Shown: piece by piece, positions 1 to 9,664 of the stretch
Layout: each line of letters begins with the position of its first letter
How positions within the stretch are numbered: position 1 is the stretch's first letter
Origin: Halomontanus rarus
Lineage (GTDB): Archaea > Halobacteriota > Halobacteria > Halobacteriales > Natrialbaceae
Length of the DNA: 64,000 bases
Assembly (NCBI RefSeq): GCF_029338335.1
Contig: NZ_CP119796.1
Direction: 5' to 3' (one strand)
Notes under the pieces: generated by a model
Databases searched by the model: none
Told to the model about the DNA's origin: nothing
The model's input: the letters and a program-made list of their open reading frames with translations, nothing else
Program-made: the position numbers and the translations under genes

Positions 1-1
1 G

Positions 2-757
2 GAGAGTACTGTCAGCGTCGCCGACCGATCCGCAGTCGTCATCGGTGGGACGAGCGGGATCGGCCGTGCGATCGCGCTCGCCTTCGCCGACGACGGAGCG
101 GACGTCATCGCGACGAGTCGGGACGCCGATCGGGTCGCGGAGACGGCCGAGGAGCTGCGAGAACGAGGCGCGACGACGCGAGAGATTACCTGCAACGTTC
201 GCGACAACGAGTCCATCGAAGCCCTCTGGGACGCCGCGGAAGAGGCCTTCGGTGGCGCAGACGTCCTCGTCAACTCCGCGGGATCGGTCGCTCGCGCGCC
301 GATCTCGGAGATGACCGACGAGCAGTGGGGACAGGACATCGACGTCAACCTGACCGGCGTGTTCCGGGCGTGTCGCGTCTTCGGACGGGAGATGGACGAG
401 GGGTGTATCGTCAACATCTCGTCGATGTCCGCGGGTCAAGCCCGCGAGAACCGGGCGGCCTACTGCGCGGCCAAGAGCGGCGTCAACGGGCTGACTCGAG
501 CCGCCGCCGCCGATCTCGCGCCCGACGTCCGGGTCAACGCGATCGAGCCGGGGTTCGTCAAGACGCCCCTCGCCGGCGACGCCTTCGACGAGGGGACGGA
601 GACGCGGGCCGCCATCGACGAGCGGACGCCGATGGAACGCGTCGCGACGCCCGCGGAGATCGCCGGCGCCGCGGTCTATCTCGCGAGCGACGCCGCCTCG
701 TTCACCACCGGCCAGGCGCTGAAGATCGACGGCGCCTACGACGACAGCGCGTTGTAG
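2..757 (+). CDS. SDR family oxidoreductase (5' partial)
   Basis: NAD(P)-dependent short-chain dehydrogenase. The reading frame is open from base 2 and gives 251 visible residues, close to the usual 250, so only a few N-terminal residues should lie outside the window. The nucleotide-binding motif GGTSGIG is at visible residues 15-21, an NSAG motif follows, a conserved Ser lies near 140, and the YCAAK catalytic Tyr-Lys pair is at 154-158. It ends with the typical SDR tail (ASFTTGQALKIDGAYDD). It lies 255 nt upstream of a mannonate dehydratase on the same strand, next to glucuronate isomerase. No UxuB-type fructuronate reductase is seen in the window, so this SDR could supply that step (fructuronate to mannonate). 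That role is inference; the family call is firm. Confidence 0.9.
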   Translation, partial: ESTVSVADRSAVVIGGTSGIGRAIALAFADDGADVIATSRDADRVAETAEELRERGATTREITCNVRDNESIEALWDAAEEAFGGADVLVNSAGSVARAPISEMTDEQWGQDIDVNLTGVFRACRVFGREMDEGCIVNISSMSAGQARENRAAYCAAKSGVNGLTRAAAADLAPDVRVNAIEPGFVKTPLAGDAFDEGTETRAAIDERTPMERVATPAEIAGAAVYLASDAASFTTGQALKIDGAYDDSAL

Positions 758-982
758 GCGTCGATTCAGTCTCAGTTCGATCGACGAGTCGTCGCGAACC
801 GTCCCGGATCGTCTCGATGGTCTCGAATCCTCCCAATCGTCTCGAGTCGGAACCCACGAGTTGACGACGATTCTGGAACCGATAGCAGTGCGTAGACACG
901 TTCGCTCTCGAGTAAACCTCACTTCCGATGCCATTTCGGCGGGAAGAATCGGATCGAAACGCCGAGAGCCGTAACGAGTACG

Positions 983-989
983 CTTATAA
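983..989 (+). promoter_or_regulatory. TATA box of the first mannonate dehydratase gene
   Basis: CTTATAA lies 24-30 nt upstream of the ATG at 1013, the spacing expected for a leaderless haloarchaeal transcript. It supports the ATG at 1013 as start and separate transcription from the SDR gene upstream. Confidence 0.6.
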
Positions 990-1012
990 CAGTCCACCTC
1001 CGTGAAAGAAAC

Positions 1013-2065
1013 ATGGCAGAGCAGTCATCCGACTCGACAGCTAACGTGAGGGGGACCGACTTCGACGTCGACGACCTCCCGATGCGCGTCGGCGTCGGCC
1101 AGTTCATGCAACCGACGCCGGAGCGGCTTCGGTACATCGACCAGCTCGGCGTCGAGGACATCCTCCTGAACATGTACGCGACACCGCTGCTGAGCGACAC
1201 CGAGGTGCCGCTGACCGGCGATTCGGAGTGGGACTTCCAGGAACTCGTCCAGCTTCGCAACCGAGTCGAAGACGCCGGCCTGCGGCTGAACGCGATCGAA
1301 AACCTCCCGATCAGCTTCTACGAGGACGTGATGCTCGGCGGGCCCGACCGGGACGAACAACTCGAGCACGTCAAGACGACGATTCGAAACATGGGGCGGG
1401 CGGGCATTCCGATCCTCGGCTACCACTGGTCGCCCAGCGGCGTCTGGCGAACCTCGACCTCGCGGCGAGTCCGCGGCGGCGCCGAAGCGACCGGGCTCGA
1501 CGCCGCGGAACTCGAGGACGCGCCGTTGAGCCACGACCGCGAGTACACCGAGGAGGAACTGTGGGAGAACTACGAGTACTTCCTCGAAGCGGTGCTTCCG
1601 GTCGCCGAGGAGGCGGGCGTCACGCTCGCGCTCCACCCGAACGACCCGCCGCTCGAGCGCGTCGGCGGCGTGCCGTTCCTGTTCCGGAACTTCGAGAACT
1701 TCAAGCGCGCGATGGACCTCGTCGAGAGCGACAACCACGGCCTCGAGTTCTGTCTCGGGACGTGGTCGGAGATGGGCGAGGACCTCTTCGAGGTGATCGA
1801 GTACTTCGGCGAGCGCGACGAACTGGTTTACGTGCACTTCCGGGACGTCGAGGGGACACTCCCGTCGTTCACCGAGACGTTCCTCGACGAGGGCAACTTC
1901 GACGAGTACGCGATCCTCGAGGCGCTCGACGACGTCAGTTTCTCCGGGCTGATGATTCCGGATCACGTCCCGCGACTCGAGGGTGACGACGACTGGAAGG
2001 ACCGGGGCCGCGCGTACACAGTGGGATACATCAAGGGAATGCTCCGCGGTGTTCGATCGTCGTAA
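1013..2065 (+). CDS. uxuA: mannonate dehydratase (paralogue 1)
   Basis: 350 residues, similar in length to bacterial UxuA. The enzyme dehydrates D-mannonate to 2-keto-3-deoxygluconate in hexuronate catabolism. It looks like a TIM-barrel protein of the xylose-isomerase-like group. UxuA-type motifs are visible: LHPNDPP with His208, LEFCLGTW with Cys247 and VHFRDVEG with His275, which match the metal-binding residues of the family; the C-terminus reads MIPDHVPRLEGDDDW. A second, clearly homologous gene is at 15608-16642 on the other strand. Both keep the ligand residues, so both may be active, possibly on different sugar acids or under different control. Confidence 0.9.
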   Translation: MAEQSSDSTANVRGTDFDVDDLPMRVGVGQFMQPTPERLRYIDQLGVEDILLNMYATPLLSDTEVPLTGDSEWDFQELVQLRNRVEDAGLRLNAIENLPISFYEDVMLGGPDRDEQLEHVKTTIRNMGRAGIPILGYHWSPSGVWRTSTSRRVRGGAEATGLDAAELEDAPLSHDREYTEEELWENYEYFLEAVLPVAEEAGVTLALHPNDPPLERVGGVPFLFRNFENFKRAMDLVESDNHGLEFCLGTWSEMGEDLFEVIEYFGERDELVYVHFRDVEGTLPSFTETFLDEGNFDEYAILEALDDVSFSGLMIPDHVPRLEGDDDWKDRGRAYTVGYIKGMLRGVRSS

Positions 2066-2373
2066 GTTCCGTCACACGAACCGGTTCGAACGCTCGAGGT
2101 CAGACTCTGGGGGATGATCTGGTACTAGAGAACGGCGTTTTGTAGCGGAGAAGAGAACGCGTGATACTATCTGACGCGCGGTCCGAGGACGCAGCAGGTC
2201 GAATTCGACGGAAAGCCGTCACCAGCTCAGTGCTCTCGGAGGAGAACGCCGACAGAATAGATAGCGTACAGAACGGTATTCGGTATGATCCGAGCCGTCG
2301 GTCGAGATTTTCCGGGGACGCGATGCATGAGAGAACCGCAAGAATCGTATACTCTCGCTGTGATTGTTCCTCT

Positions 2374-3822
2374 GTGAGCGGGAGTTACCAAAATTACGTC
2401 GACGGAGAGTGGACCGACGCGTCGACCGGAGAGACCTTCGAGACGGTCGATCCGGCCGCGCCGGCAGAAACGATCGCCAGCTATCAACAGTCCGACGTCG
2501 CCGACGCGACCGACGCCGTCGAGGCCGCCGCCGCAGCCAGCGACGAGTGGGCGAACACACCCGCGCCTCAGCGCGGCGCCATCCTGCGCGAGGCCGCCCA
2601 GAACCTCGCCGCCCGCAAGGAGGAACTGACCCAGCAGCTCACCCGCGAGGAGGGCAAAACCCACGCCGAGGCCGGCGGCGAAGTTCAGCGGACGATCGAC
2701 ATCTTCTACTACTACGCCGAGAAGACCCGCGACCTCGGCGGCAAGGTCAAAGCCTCCAGCGGCGAGCGCACTAACCTCTACACGAAGAACCAGCCCGTCG
2801 GCGTCGCGGCGCTGATCACGCCGTGGAACTACCCGATCGCCATCCCCGCCTGGAAGGTCGCCCCCGCACTCGCGACCGGCAACACGCTCGTGCTCAACCC
2901 GGCCTCCGTCGCGCCCGGCCCCGCGCTGGCGATTTTCGAAGCGCTGGACGAGGCCGGGCTGCCCGACGGCGTCGCCAACATCGTCACCGGCCCCGGCAGC
3001 TCCGTCGGCGACGCGATCATCACCCACGACGACGTCGACGCCGTCTCCTTTACCGGCTCCGGCGAGGTCGGCCACATGGTCTACGACGCGGCCACCGACG
3101 GCGGCAAACGCGTCCAGACCGAGATGGGCGGCAAAAACCCCACCGTCGTCTCGAACACCGCCGACGTCGAGGAAGCCGCCGACATCGTCGCCGCCGGCCG
3201 CTTCGGCGTCACCGGCCAGGCCTGTACCGCCTGCTCCCGGGCGATCGTCCACACCGACGTCTACGACGAGTTCGTCGACGCCATCGTCGAGCGCGCCGAA
3301 GCCATCGAGGTCGGCCCCGGCGACGAGTACGACATGGGCCCGCAAGTCAGCGAGAGCGAACTCGAGGGCACGCTCGACTACATCGAGATCGCCAAAGAGG
3401 AGGGCGCGACGCTCGCCACCGGCGGCGAGCGTCTCGAGGGCGAGCGCTACGGGGAGGGCTACTTCGTCGAGCCGACGGTGTTCACGGACGTCGAGAACGA
3501 CTTCCGGATCGCCCAGGAGGAAGTGTTCGGTCCCGTCCTCTCCGTGATCGAGGTCGAGGACTTCGACGAGGCGCTGGAGACGGCCAACGACATCCAGTAC
3601 GGCCTCTCCTCGAGCATCGTGACGGACGACCACACCGAGGCCGAGCGCTTCGTCGACGAGATCGACGCCGGCGTCGCGAAGGTCAACGACAAGACGACGG
3701 GGCTCGAACTCCACGTCCCGTTCGGCGGGTTCAAGCGCTCCTCGAGCGAGACCTGGCGCGAGCAGGGTGATGCGGGGATCGACTTCTACACGATCGAGAA
3801 GACGATCTACGACAACTTCTAA
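2374..3822 (+). CDS. NAD(P)-dependent aldehyde dehydrogenase (2,5-dioxovalerate / 2-oxoglutarate semialdehyde type)
   Basis: 482 residues from the GTG at 2374, the usual ALDH length. The frame is open back to 2161, but that extension has no ALDH character, and a TATA-like element (CGTATACT, 2346-2353) sits about 24 nt before the GTG, so a leaderless start there is preferred. The proposed catalytic Cys284 is in GQACTACSR and Glu250 in TEMGGKNP; the cofactor region TPWNYPIAIPAWKVAPAL and FTGSGEVG are also present. Context with uronate and xylose genes suggests oxidation of 2-oxoglutarate semialdehyde to 2-oxoglutarate, like XacF of Haloferax; the substrate is inferred. The 308 nt upstream (2066-2373) show no other gene. 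Confidence 0.88.
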   Translation: MSGSYQNYVDGEWTDASTGETFETVDPAAPAETIASYQQSDVADATDAVEAAAAASDEWANTPAPQRGAILREAAQNLAARKEELTQQLTREEGKTHAEAGGEVQRTIDIFYYYAEKTRDLGGKVKASSGERTNLYTKNQPVGVAALITPWNYPIAIPAWKVAPALATGNTLVLNPASVAPGPALAIFEALDEAGLPDGVANIVTGPGSSVGDAIITHDDVDAVSFTGSGEVGHMVYDAATDGGKRVQTEMGGKNPTVVSNTADVEEAADIVAAGRFGVTGQACTACSRAIVHTDVYDEFVDAIVERAEAIEVGPGDEYDMGPQVSESELEGTLDYIEIAKEEGATLATGGERLEGERYGEGYFVEPTVFTDVENDFRIAQEEVFGPVLSVIEVEDFDEALETANDIQYGLSSSIVTDDHTEAERFVDEIDAGVAKVNDKTTGLELHVPFGGFKRSSSETWREQGDAGIDFYTIEKTIYDNF

Positions 3823-3930
3823 TCGCGACACGACCTTCGACCGCAGTCAGCTCATCTCACCTGCGGTTTCGCGACGACTCGACGAGCGGTAAGCGAAGAG
3901 AGACGAGTAACGAGCGAAAATTTTGCGCGC

Positions 3931-5295
3931 TCAGAACCCGTACAGTTCCATCGGCCGATCGTAGGCGACGTGAGCGACCAGCTCGCGCGCTACGTCCATC
4001 GGGAGCTGGCCGCGTTCGACCTGCGTCCCGACGACGTTCGCCAGCGAGCGCCGGAACATCTCGAAGCGCGAGCCGTACGAGAGCAGCTTCCGGGAGTCGC
4101 TGACCATCCCCGCGTGACTCGAGAGGGTGTCGACCGTGCCGACGTACTCGAGTTGTGACTCGATGCCGTGGGGACTGTCGTTGAACCACCAGGCGGCGCC
4201 GACGCTCACCGTCGGAAAGACCCGCGCGAGCGTCGCGATCGACGGGTAGTGGGTTGGATCGAGCACGTAGAGGACGGTCTCGAACGCGCCGTCGAAGGTG
4301 TTCAGGAAGTGTCGGAGATTGTCGGTCACGTCGACGTGCTGGGTCGAGATGTCGGCTCCCGAGGCGGGGCCGAGCGCGTCGTAGACCTCCTCGCGGTAGT
4401 TGCGGACGGGACCGACGTGGAACTGGGTCGTCCAGCCCTTCTCGGCGTTCAACTCGCCGACGAACTCGAGGAGGAACGCCTGGAGGTCGGTCGCCTCGCG
4501 TTCGGTCAGGTCGTCGCCGGCGAGGGCGTCCCGGTACAGTTCCCGGGCGCGCGTCTCCTCGACGGGACGCGAGACGGGCTCGCGGATTCCCAGATCGCTG
4601 GCCACGCAACCGTGGTCGGCGAAGTAGTCGTGGGTCTCCCGCAAGGCCTCGCGGTAGCCGTCCAGATCGCCGGTATCGATCCCGGTCGCGTCCGCCAGTT
4701 CGTCGACGAACGTCGGCCACTCGTCGCCGTCGACCGCGAGCGCGCGGTCGGCACGCCACGTCGGCAAGACGTCGACGCCCGGCACCTCGTCGACGGCACG
4801 CTCGTGGTACTCGAGTTGCGAGGTCGGATCGTCGGTGCTACAGAGGACGTCGACGTTCATCTCGTCGAGTAACGCGTGGGGGCGTTTGTCGTCGCCTTCG
4901 AGCTGGGCGGTCGTTTCCTCCCAGATCTCGTCGGCCGTCTCGCTCGAGATGGTTCGCTCGATGCCGAACCGTCGTTTCAGGTCGAGGTGGACCCACTCGT
5001 AGGTCGGATTGCCCGCGAACTGGGGGAAGACCGCGGCGAGTGCGTCCCACTTCTCGCGGTTCGTGGCGTCGCCGGTAATCTTCGCCTCCGGAACGCCGTG
5101 ATTTCGCATGAGCGCCCAGACGTAGTGGTCGGTCGCGCCCTCGACCTCCCAGATGTCGTTCCAGCCCTCGTTCTCGACGATCTCGGCCACGTCGGCGTGG
5201 TTGTGCGGATCGACGATCGGCAGGTCGGCGATCCCGTCGTAGAGCGAGCGGGCGGCCTTCGTCTCGAGGAGGTAGTCTGCACCAAGGAACCCCAT
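3931..5295 (-). CDS. uxaC: glucuronate isomerase (uronate isomerase)
   Basis: 454 residues, full length for UxaC, an amidohydrolase-fold enzyme that converts D-glucuronate to D-fructuronate (or galacturonate to tagaturonate). The N-terminus has the metal-binding signature IVDPHNHADV near residue 30 and the family phrase YVWALMRNHGVPEAKITG; the middle has DVLCSTDDP and the C-terminal half RHFLNTFDGAFETVLYV and SHAGMVSDSRKLLSYGSR, all typical. It is convergent with the aldehyde dehydrogenase gene. With the flanking mannonate dehydratase it forms the upper part of a glucuronate pathway to 2-keto-3-deoxygluconate. Confidence 0.95.
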   Translation of the reverse strand: MGFLGADYLLETKAARSLYDGIADLPIVDPHNHADVAEIVENEGWNDIWEVEGATDHYVWALMRNHGVPEAKITGDATNREKWDALAAVFPQFAGNPTYEWVHLDLKRRFGIERTISSETADEIWEETTAQLEGDDKRPHALLDEMNVDVLCSTDDPTSQLEYHERAVDEVPGVDVLPTWRADRALAVDGDEWPTFVDELADATGIDTGDLDGYREALRETHDYFADHGCVASDLGIREPVSRPVEETRARELYRDALAGDDLTEREATDLQAFLLEFVGELNAEKGWTTQFHVGPVRNYREEVYDALGPASGADISTQHVDVTDNLRHFLNTFDGAFETVLYVLDPTHYPSIATLARVFPTVSVGAAWWFNDSPHGIESQLEYVGTVDTLSSHAGMVSDSRKLLSYGSRFEMFRRSLANVVGTQVERGQLPMDVARELVAHVAYDRPMELYGF

Positions 5296-5323
5296 AATCG
5301 ACCGAACCCACGGCGGTCGCGCT

Positions 5324-5331
5324 GATAAAAG
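5324..5331 (-). promoter_or_regulatory. TATA box of uxaC
   Basis: On the minus strand the sequence reads CTTTTATC, 29-36 nt before the ATG ending at 5295. This fits a short-leader or leaderless promoter reading away from the Gfo/Idh gene. Confidence 0.5.
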
Positions 5332-5429
5332 TATGGGAACGCGACGTGAGACAGCGCTGCGAGGGAATACTAACTCTCGAGAGAGTAAAGAATAGAAGCA
5401 TATTTGTAAGACATTACGAATGAGTAGCT

Positions 5430-6491
5430 ATGGCATACACGGCAGCGGTCATCGGAACGGGACAGGATCCGGACAATCCGTCGAGCGACGGCTACGCGAT
5501 GGGATACGACCACGCGGACGGCTACGTCGAAGCCGACGGCGTCGAACTCGTCGCGTGTGCGGACATCGTCCGCGAGAACGCACGGGCGTTCGCGGACAAC
5601 TACGGGATCGACGACGACGCCGTCTTCGAGGACTACAACGAGATGGTCGCCGAGGTCGACCCGGACATCGTCAGCGTGACGGTCCCGCCGGCGATCCACG
5701 CCTCGATCAGCATCGACTGCATCCGCAACGGCGTTCGCGCCGTCCACTGCGAGAAGCCGATGGCGCTCACCTGGGGCGAGAGTCGGACCATGGCCCAGGA
5801 GGCCTACCGCCACGACTGTCTGCTGACCTTCAACCACCAGCGCCGATTCGGCAAGCCGATCCGGATGGCCAAGGAACTGCTCGACGACGGCGAAATCGGC
5901 GAACTCGAGCGCGTCGAGATGGGCGGGCACAACCTCTACGACTACGGCAGTCACTCCTTCGACCTCTGTAACTACTTCAACGACGAAGTGAACGCCGAGT
6001 GGGTCCTCGCCCAGATCGACTACCGCGAGGAGACCGTCTACTTCGGCGCGCACAACGAGAACCAGGCGATCGCCCACTGGCAGTACGAGAACGGCGTCCG
6101 CGGGGTGGCGATGACCGGCTTCGGCCAGATTCCGACCCACAACCGCATCGTCGGCACCGAGGGCGTGATCGACGTCGGTCCCTACGAGACCGACGCAGAA
6201 CTGCGGATCCGCCGCGGCGACGGCTGGGAGGACCTCGAGACCGACGGCGAGGGGATGCACGACGTCGAGTACATCTACCGGGGCATTCAATCGGCCGTCG
6301 ACGCCCTCGAGACCGGCGAGCCCTCGGAACTGAGCGCGCGCAACGCGCTCAACGCGACCGAGATCATCTTCGGCGCCTGGGAGTCCGCCCGCCGGCGCGG
6401 CCGCGTGGAGTTCCCGCTGGAGATCGACGACAACCCGCTCGAGGCGATGGTCGAGTCCGGGCAGGTGACGCCGGTCTCGAGCGACGAGTAG
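5430..6491 (+). CDS. Gfo/Idh/MocA family oxidoreductase
   Basis: 353 residues. An N-terminal Rossmann fold starts at AAVIGTGQDPDN; this glycine motif is unusual because an extra stretch (DNPSSDGYAMGYDHADGY) follows it before strand 2. The family signature VHCEKPMALTW is near residue 110, followed by the FNHQRRFGKPI substrate region and an alpha/beta C-terminal domain. It is an NAD(P)-dependent sugar or sugar-acid oxidoreductase. It is divergent from uxaC and shares its 134-nt upstream region, which suggests co-regulation with uronate use. A role as fructuronate/mannonate or inositol-type dehydrogenase is possible, but the substrate cannot be read from sequence. Confidence 0.88.
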   Translation: MAYTAAVIGTGQDPDNPSSDGYAMGYDHADGYVEADGVELVACADIVRENARAFADNYGIDDDAVFEDYNEMVAEVDPDIVSVTVPPAIHASISIDCIRNGVRAVHCEKPMALTWGESRTMAQEAYRHDCLLTFNHQRRFGKPIRMAKELLDDGEIGELERVEMGGHNLYDYGSHSFDLCNYFNDEVNAEWVLAQIDYREETVYFGAHNENQAIAHWQYENGVRGVAMTGFGQIPTHNRIVGTEGVIDVGPYETDAELRIRRGDGWEDLETDGEGMHDVEYIYRGIQSAVDALETGEPSELSARNALNATEIIFGAWESARRRGRVEFPLEIDDNPLEAMVESGQVTPVSSDE

Positions 6492-6575
6492 GGGGCGATA
6501 GCGGCTGCCGTTCGCGTCGTTACGAACAGTGAGAAGAGGCAGACTCGTCGGAGAAGAGAACTGTTTTATTTATCG

Positions 6576-8486
6576 GTGGCCACCAGCGACCTGACCGTGA
6601 CCGAGAGAGAAGACACGTTCGAAACGTACCGGGATCGCGTCGAAAATCCGCTGTTGAGCCTCTTCGTGCGGTTCGGCGAGGAGCGACGCGAGTGGTTCGT
6701 CGTCGGGTTGATCGCCGGGCTCTTCGAGCGGTTGCTCTCGCTGGCGCCGCCGTTCGTGCTGGGCGTCGCGATCGACGCGGTGTTCACCCAGAACGAGCCC
6801 TACGACCTGCCGCTGGTCCCCGACGGGTGGATACCGACGACGCGGTCGGGCCAGCTCTGGTTCTCGTTCGGACTGATCTTCGGCAGTTTCACGCTGACCG
6901 GGCTGCTCGGCGCGGTTCGGATGCTCGCCGCCGACTACTTCAGCCACCACCTGATGTACGTCATCCGGACGGCGACCTACGACAAGATGCAACGGCTCGA
7001 CATCGGCTTCTTCGACGATCAGGACAAGGGCGAACTCATGAGCATTCTCAACAACGATATCTCCAATTTCGAGCGCTTCTTCGACGACGCGCTCACCAGA
7101 GCGGTCCGCATCGTGACGGTGCTGGCCGGGATCACGCTCATCCTCGTCTACCTGAACTGGCAACTCGCCGTCGTGGCGCTGCTGGCGGTACCCCTCCTCG
7201 CCCTCCTGACGCTGTGGTTCATGCGCCGCATCGAGCCGATCTACGACAATATCCGGGCGAGCGTCGGCGGGATGAACACCCGCCTCGAGAACAATCTCGG
7301 CGGCATTCACCTCGTCAAGACGATGACCACCGAGGCGTACGAATCCGACCGCGTCGACGACGTTTCCTACCGGTACTTCCGGACGAACTGGAATCGGATC
7401 AAGATTTCGACGATCTACCACCCCGGGAGCAGCCTCGTCACGAGCACGTCGTTCGCGGTGACCTTCATCGTGGGCGGCTACTGGGTCGTCATCGGCCCGC
7501 CGCCGCTGCTCAGCGGGACGCTCACCGTCGGCTCGCTCGTGACCTTCCTGTTCATGACCCAGCGGTTTACCGCGCCGCTCAAGCAGACCGCGACGATCAT
7601 CGACCAGTACGAGAACGCCCGCGCGTCGGGCAAGCGCGTCATGGGACTGATGAACATGCCGACGACCATCGAGGACGACCCGAACGCGACCGACCTCGAG
7701 CGGCCGGTCGGCCGCGTCGAGTACGACGACGTCTCCTTCCGGTACGAGGCGGACGGAGAGCAGATCCTCGAGGGGATCGACTTCGAGGCCGAACCGGGCG
7801 AGACGGTCGCGCTCGTCGGCCCGACCGGTGCCGGAAAGTCGACGGTCCTGCGACTGCTCACGCGGATGTACGACGTCGAGAGCGGCGCGGTCCGCGTCGA
7901 CGGCCACGACGTCCGCGACCTGACGCTCTCGAGTCTGCGAGAGTCGATCGGCTACGTCAGCCAGGAGAACTACCTCTTCGGCGGGACCGTCGAGGAGAAC
8001 GTCGCCTACGGGAGTTTCGACGCCGACCGGGAGGCGATCGTCGCGGCCGCGAAGGCGGCTCAGGCCCACGGATTCATCACCGACCTTCAGGAGGGCTACG
8101 ACACGCAAGTCGGCGAAGAGGGGGTGAAACTCTCCGGCGGCCAGCGCCAGCGGATCGCGCTCGCGCGAGTCATCCTCTCAAATCCGGAGATTCTCATCTT
8201 CGACGAGGCGACCAGCGACGTCGACACCGAGACGGAGATGCTCATCCAGCGGTCGCTCGACGAGCTCACCGAAGACCGGACGACGTTCATCATCGCCCAC
8301 CGCCTCTCGACGGTCAAACACGCGGACACGATTCTGGTCCTCGAGGACGGCGAGATCGTCGAACGCGGCGGTCACGAGGAGTTACTCGCCGAAGACGGCC
8401 TCTACGCGAACCTCTGGAAAGTACAGGCGGGAGAGATCAACGAACTCCCCGAGGCGTTCGTCGAGCGACTCGCACGAACGAACTGA
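6576..8486 (+). CDS. ABC transporter, fused permease and ATP-binding domain (exporter type)
   Basis: 636 residues from a GTG. The N-terminal half is a type-1 exporter membrane domain with helices including LIAGLFERLLSLAPPFVLGV and IVTVLAGITLILVYL. The C-terminal half is the ATPase: Walker A GPTGAGKST near residue 415, Q-loop YVSQENYLFGG, signature LSGGQRQR near 520, Walker B ILIFDEATS and H-loop IIAHRLSTV. This is the MsbA/multidrug half-transporter layout and would work as a dimer. It follows the Gfo/Idh gene by 84 nt on the same strand. The substrate is unknown; an export role in this sugar locus is not obvious. Confidence 0.92.
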   Translation: MATSDLTVTEREDTFETYRDRVENPLLSLFVRFGEERREWFVVGLIAGLFERLLSLAPPFVLGVAIDAVFTQNEPYDLPLVPDGWIPTTRSGQLWFSFGLIFGSFTLTGLLGAVRMLAADYFSHHLMYVIRTATYDKMQRLDIGFFDDQDKGELMSILNNDISNFERFFDDALTRAVRIVTVLAGITLILVYLNWQLAVVALLAVPLLALLTLWFMRRIEPIYDNIRASVGGMNTRLENNLGGIHLVKTMTTEAYESDRVDDVSYRYFRTNWNRIKISTIYHPGSSLVTSTSFAVTFIVGGYWVVIGPPPLLSGTLTVGSLVTFLFMTQRFTAPLKQTATIIDQYENARASGKRVMGLMNMPTTIEDDPNATDLERPVGRVEYDDVSFRYEADGEQILEGIDFEAEPGETVALVGPTGAGKSTVLRLLTRMYDVESGAVRVDGHDVRDLTLSSLRESIGYVSQENYLFGGTVEENVAYGSFDADREAIVAAAKAAQAHGFITDLQEGYDTQVGEEGVKLSGGQRQRIALARVILSNPEILIFDEATSDVDTETEMLIQRSLDELTEDRTTFIIAHRLSTVKHADTILVLEDGEIVERGGHEELLAEDGLYANLWKVQAGEINELPEAFVERLARTN

Positions 8487-9341
8487 GTGGTATTCCCAAA
8501 GGCGACGTCTCCGCCGTTCGGGACACCGGATAAAGTCGAGAGACGCCAGGAGGGGGCGACACGGACGAGACGCGGGTCGCGGCCCACGAGAAACGGGCCG
8601 TGTCGCAGGCTGACGAATTCCTGAACGTCCACGTCTGCTATCGTCGACGGGCGATTTCAATCTACCGACGAGCGGTCTGAACCCGATCGAAACTGAGGAT
8701 CGAACGACGTCCGATCAGTGGCGGCGGGTTGCGGGATAGAGAAGGGTGTTCTCCATTACTAATGTTCGTTCTGGATAGGTAGTAAAACCGCCGTACCGGT
8801 GCCGAGAGTAACGACGGGGAATTTGACAGAGAGAGAACAGACGCGACGCGAGCTATCGAACCACGGATCGACCGATCGGCCGATAGATTACATTCGTAGG
8901 CGTGTAACGTTCATCGTCCGTCGGCGGTTACTCGAGGTGGATACGGTTCTCCATACTGTTCGTTCCGTTCTGTGAGGTATTTCATACCGATTCGAAACCG
9001 GCACCCGGGACAGGAGCGGAACCGTCCCGGTCGGAGACGGTGACGGGAAACGAAACGGTCTCGTACGGTTTACTGTACCGATGTACCGGACAACTGCAGG
9101 TCGGGCGCGGTTGGACCGGAACTGATCGACAGGGGACCGCATCACTCGAAGACAGCTCCGGGCGGCAGATTCGAGGGACGGACCGATGGGAGGAGACGAG
9201 AGCAGCGCTCGAGGCGGAGTCACTCGATAGTAGCGGTACGATAGCGAGTCGGTCAGAATTGGAGTCGATCGACCGATCGCAAGGGACGGTGACGGCTCGA
9301 GCCAGCAGTAGTGGCGTCGGTGGGAACAGAATCCAACGTCG
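8487..9341. other. gene-poor stretch, no supported gene
   Basis: About 855 nt between the ABC exporter and a small lipoprotein gene. Open frames here have Arg/Ser-rich translations typical of shadow frames. I see no RNA gene, repeat family or recognisable remnant. Confidence 0.5.
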
Positions 9342-9521
9342 TCATCGACTCGCCAATCGGGCGTTCGCGTCGTCGCCCTCTCCGTCCTCGCCGTCGGTTT
9401 CGTTTTCCGCTTCGAGGTCTTCCTGACTCTGTTCGATCATGTCTTCGGTGTCGTCTTGACACCCGGCAACCACCGACAGCGACGCTGTCGCGGCCACACC
9501 CAGAAACGACCTTCGTTTCAT
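9342..9521 (-). CDS. small Tat-type lipoprotein, 59 aa
   Basis: The minus strand encodes 59 residues starting MKRRSFLGVAATASLSVVAGC. The twin Arg at 3-4 followed by SFLG, a hydrophobic stretch and the lipobox VVAGC (Cys21) make a complete haloarchaeal Tat lipoprotein signal. The mature part is only 38 residues, very acidic (DDTEDMIEQSQEDLEAENE) and ends NARLASR. The strong signal with acidic, GC-biased codons argues for a real gene or the 5' remnant of a longer lipoprotein. Upstream on its strand is an AT-rich segment (9530-9590). Function unknown. Confidence 0.65.
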   Translation of the reverse strand: MKRRSFLGVAATASLSVVAGCQDDTEDMIEQSQEDLEAENETDGEDGEGDDANARLASR

Positions 9522-9664
9522 GGTAGAATAGTCTCTCGTGGAGACAATAAAAAGATGTCGGTATTATCAACAACGTTGATGGAATATAGTCGTCGGTTCT
9601 CGTCCGCGAACTGAGCGACGGGAGACCGAACACCGATGGAAAACCGAACGGTCGAAGACGCCGA

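Noticed and set aside
2227..3831. Long antisense frame of 534 codons over the aldehyde dehydrogenase gene
   Set aside because: Shadow of a strong ALDH gene with catalytic motifs; the antisense translation is Val/Gly/Arg-rich low complexity caused by high GC3.
9040..9426. Plus-strand frame of 128 codons in the gap before the small lipoprotein
   Set aside because: Overlaps the better supported lipoprotein frame on the minus strand and ends in a Ser run that is the antisense of its acidic tail.
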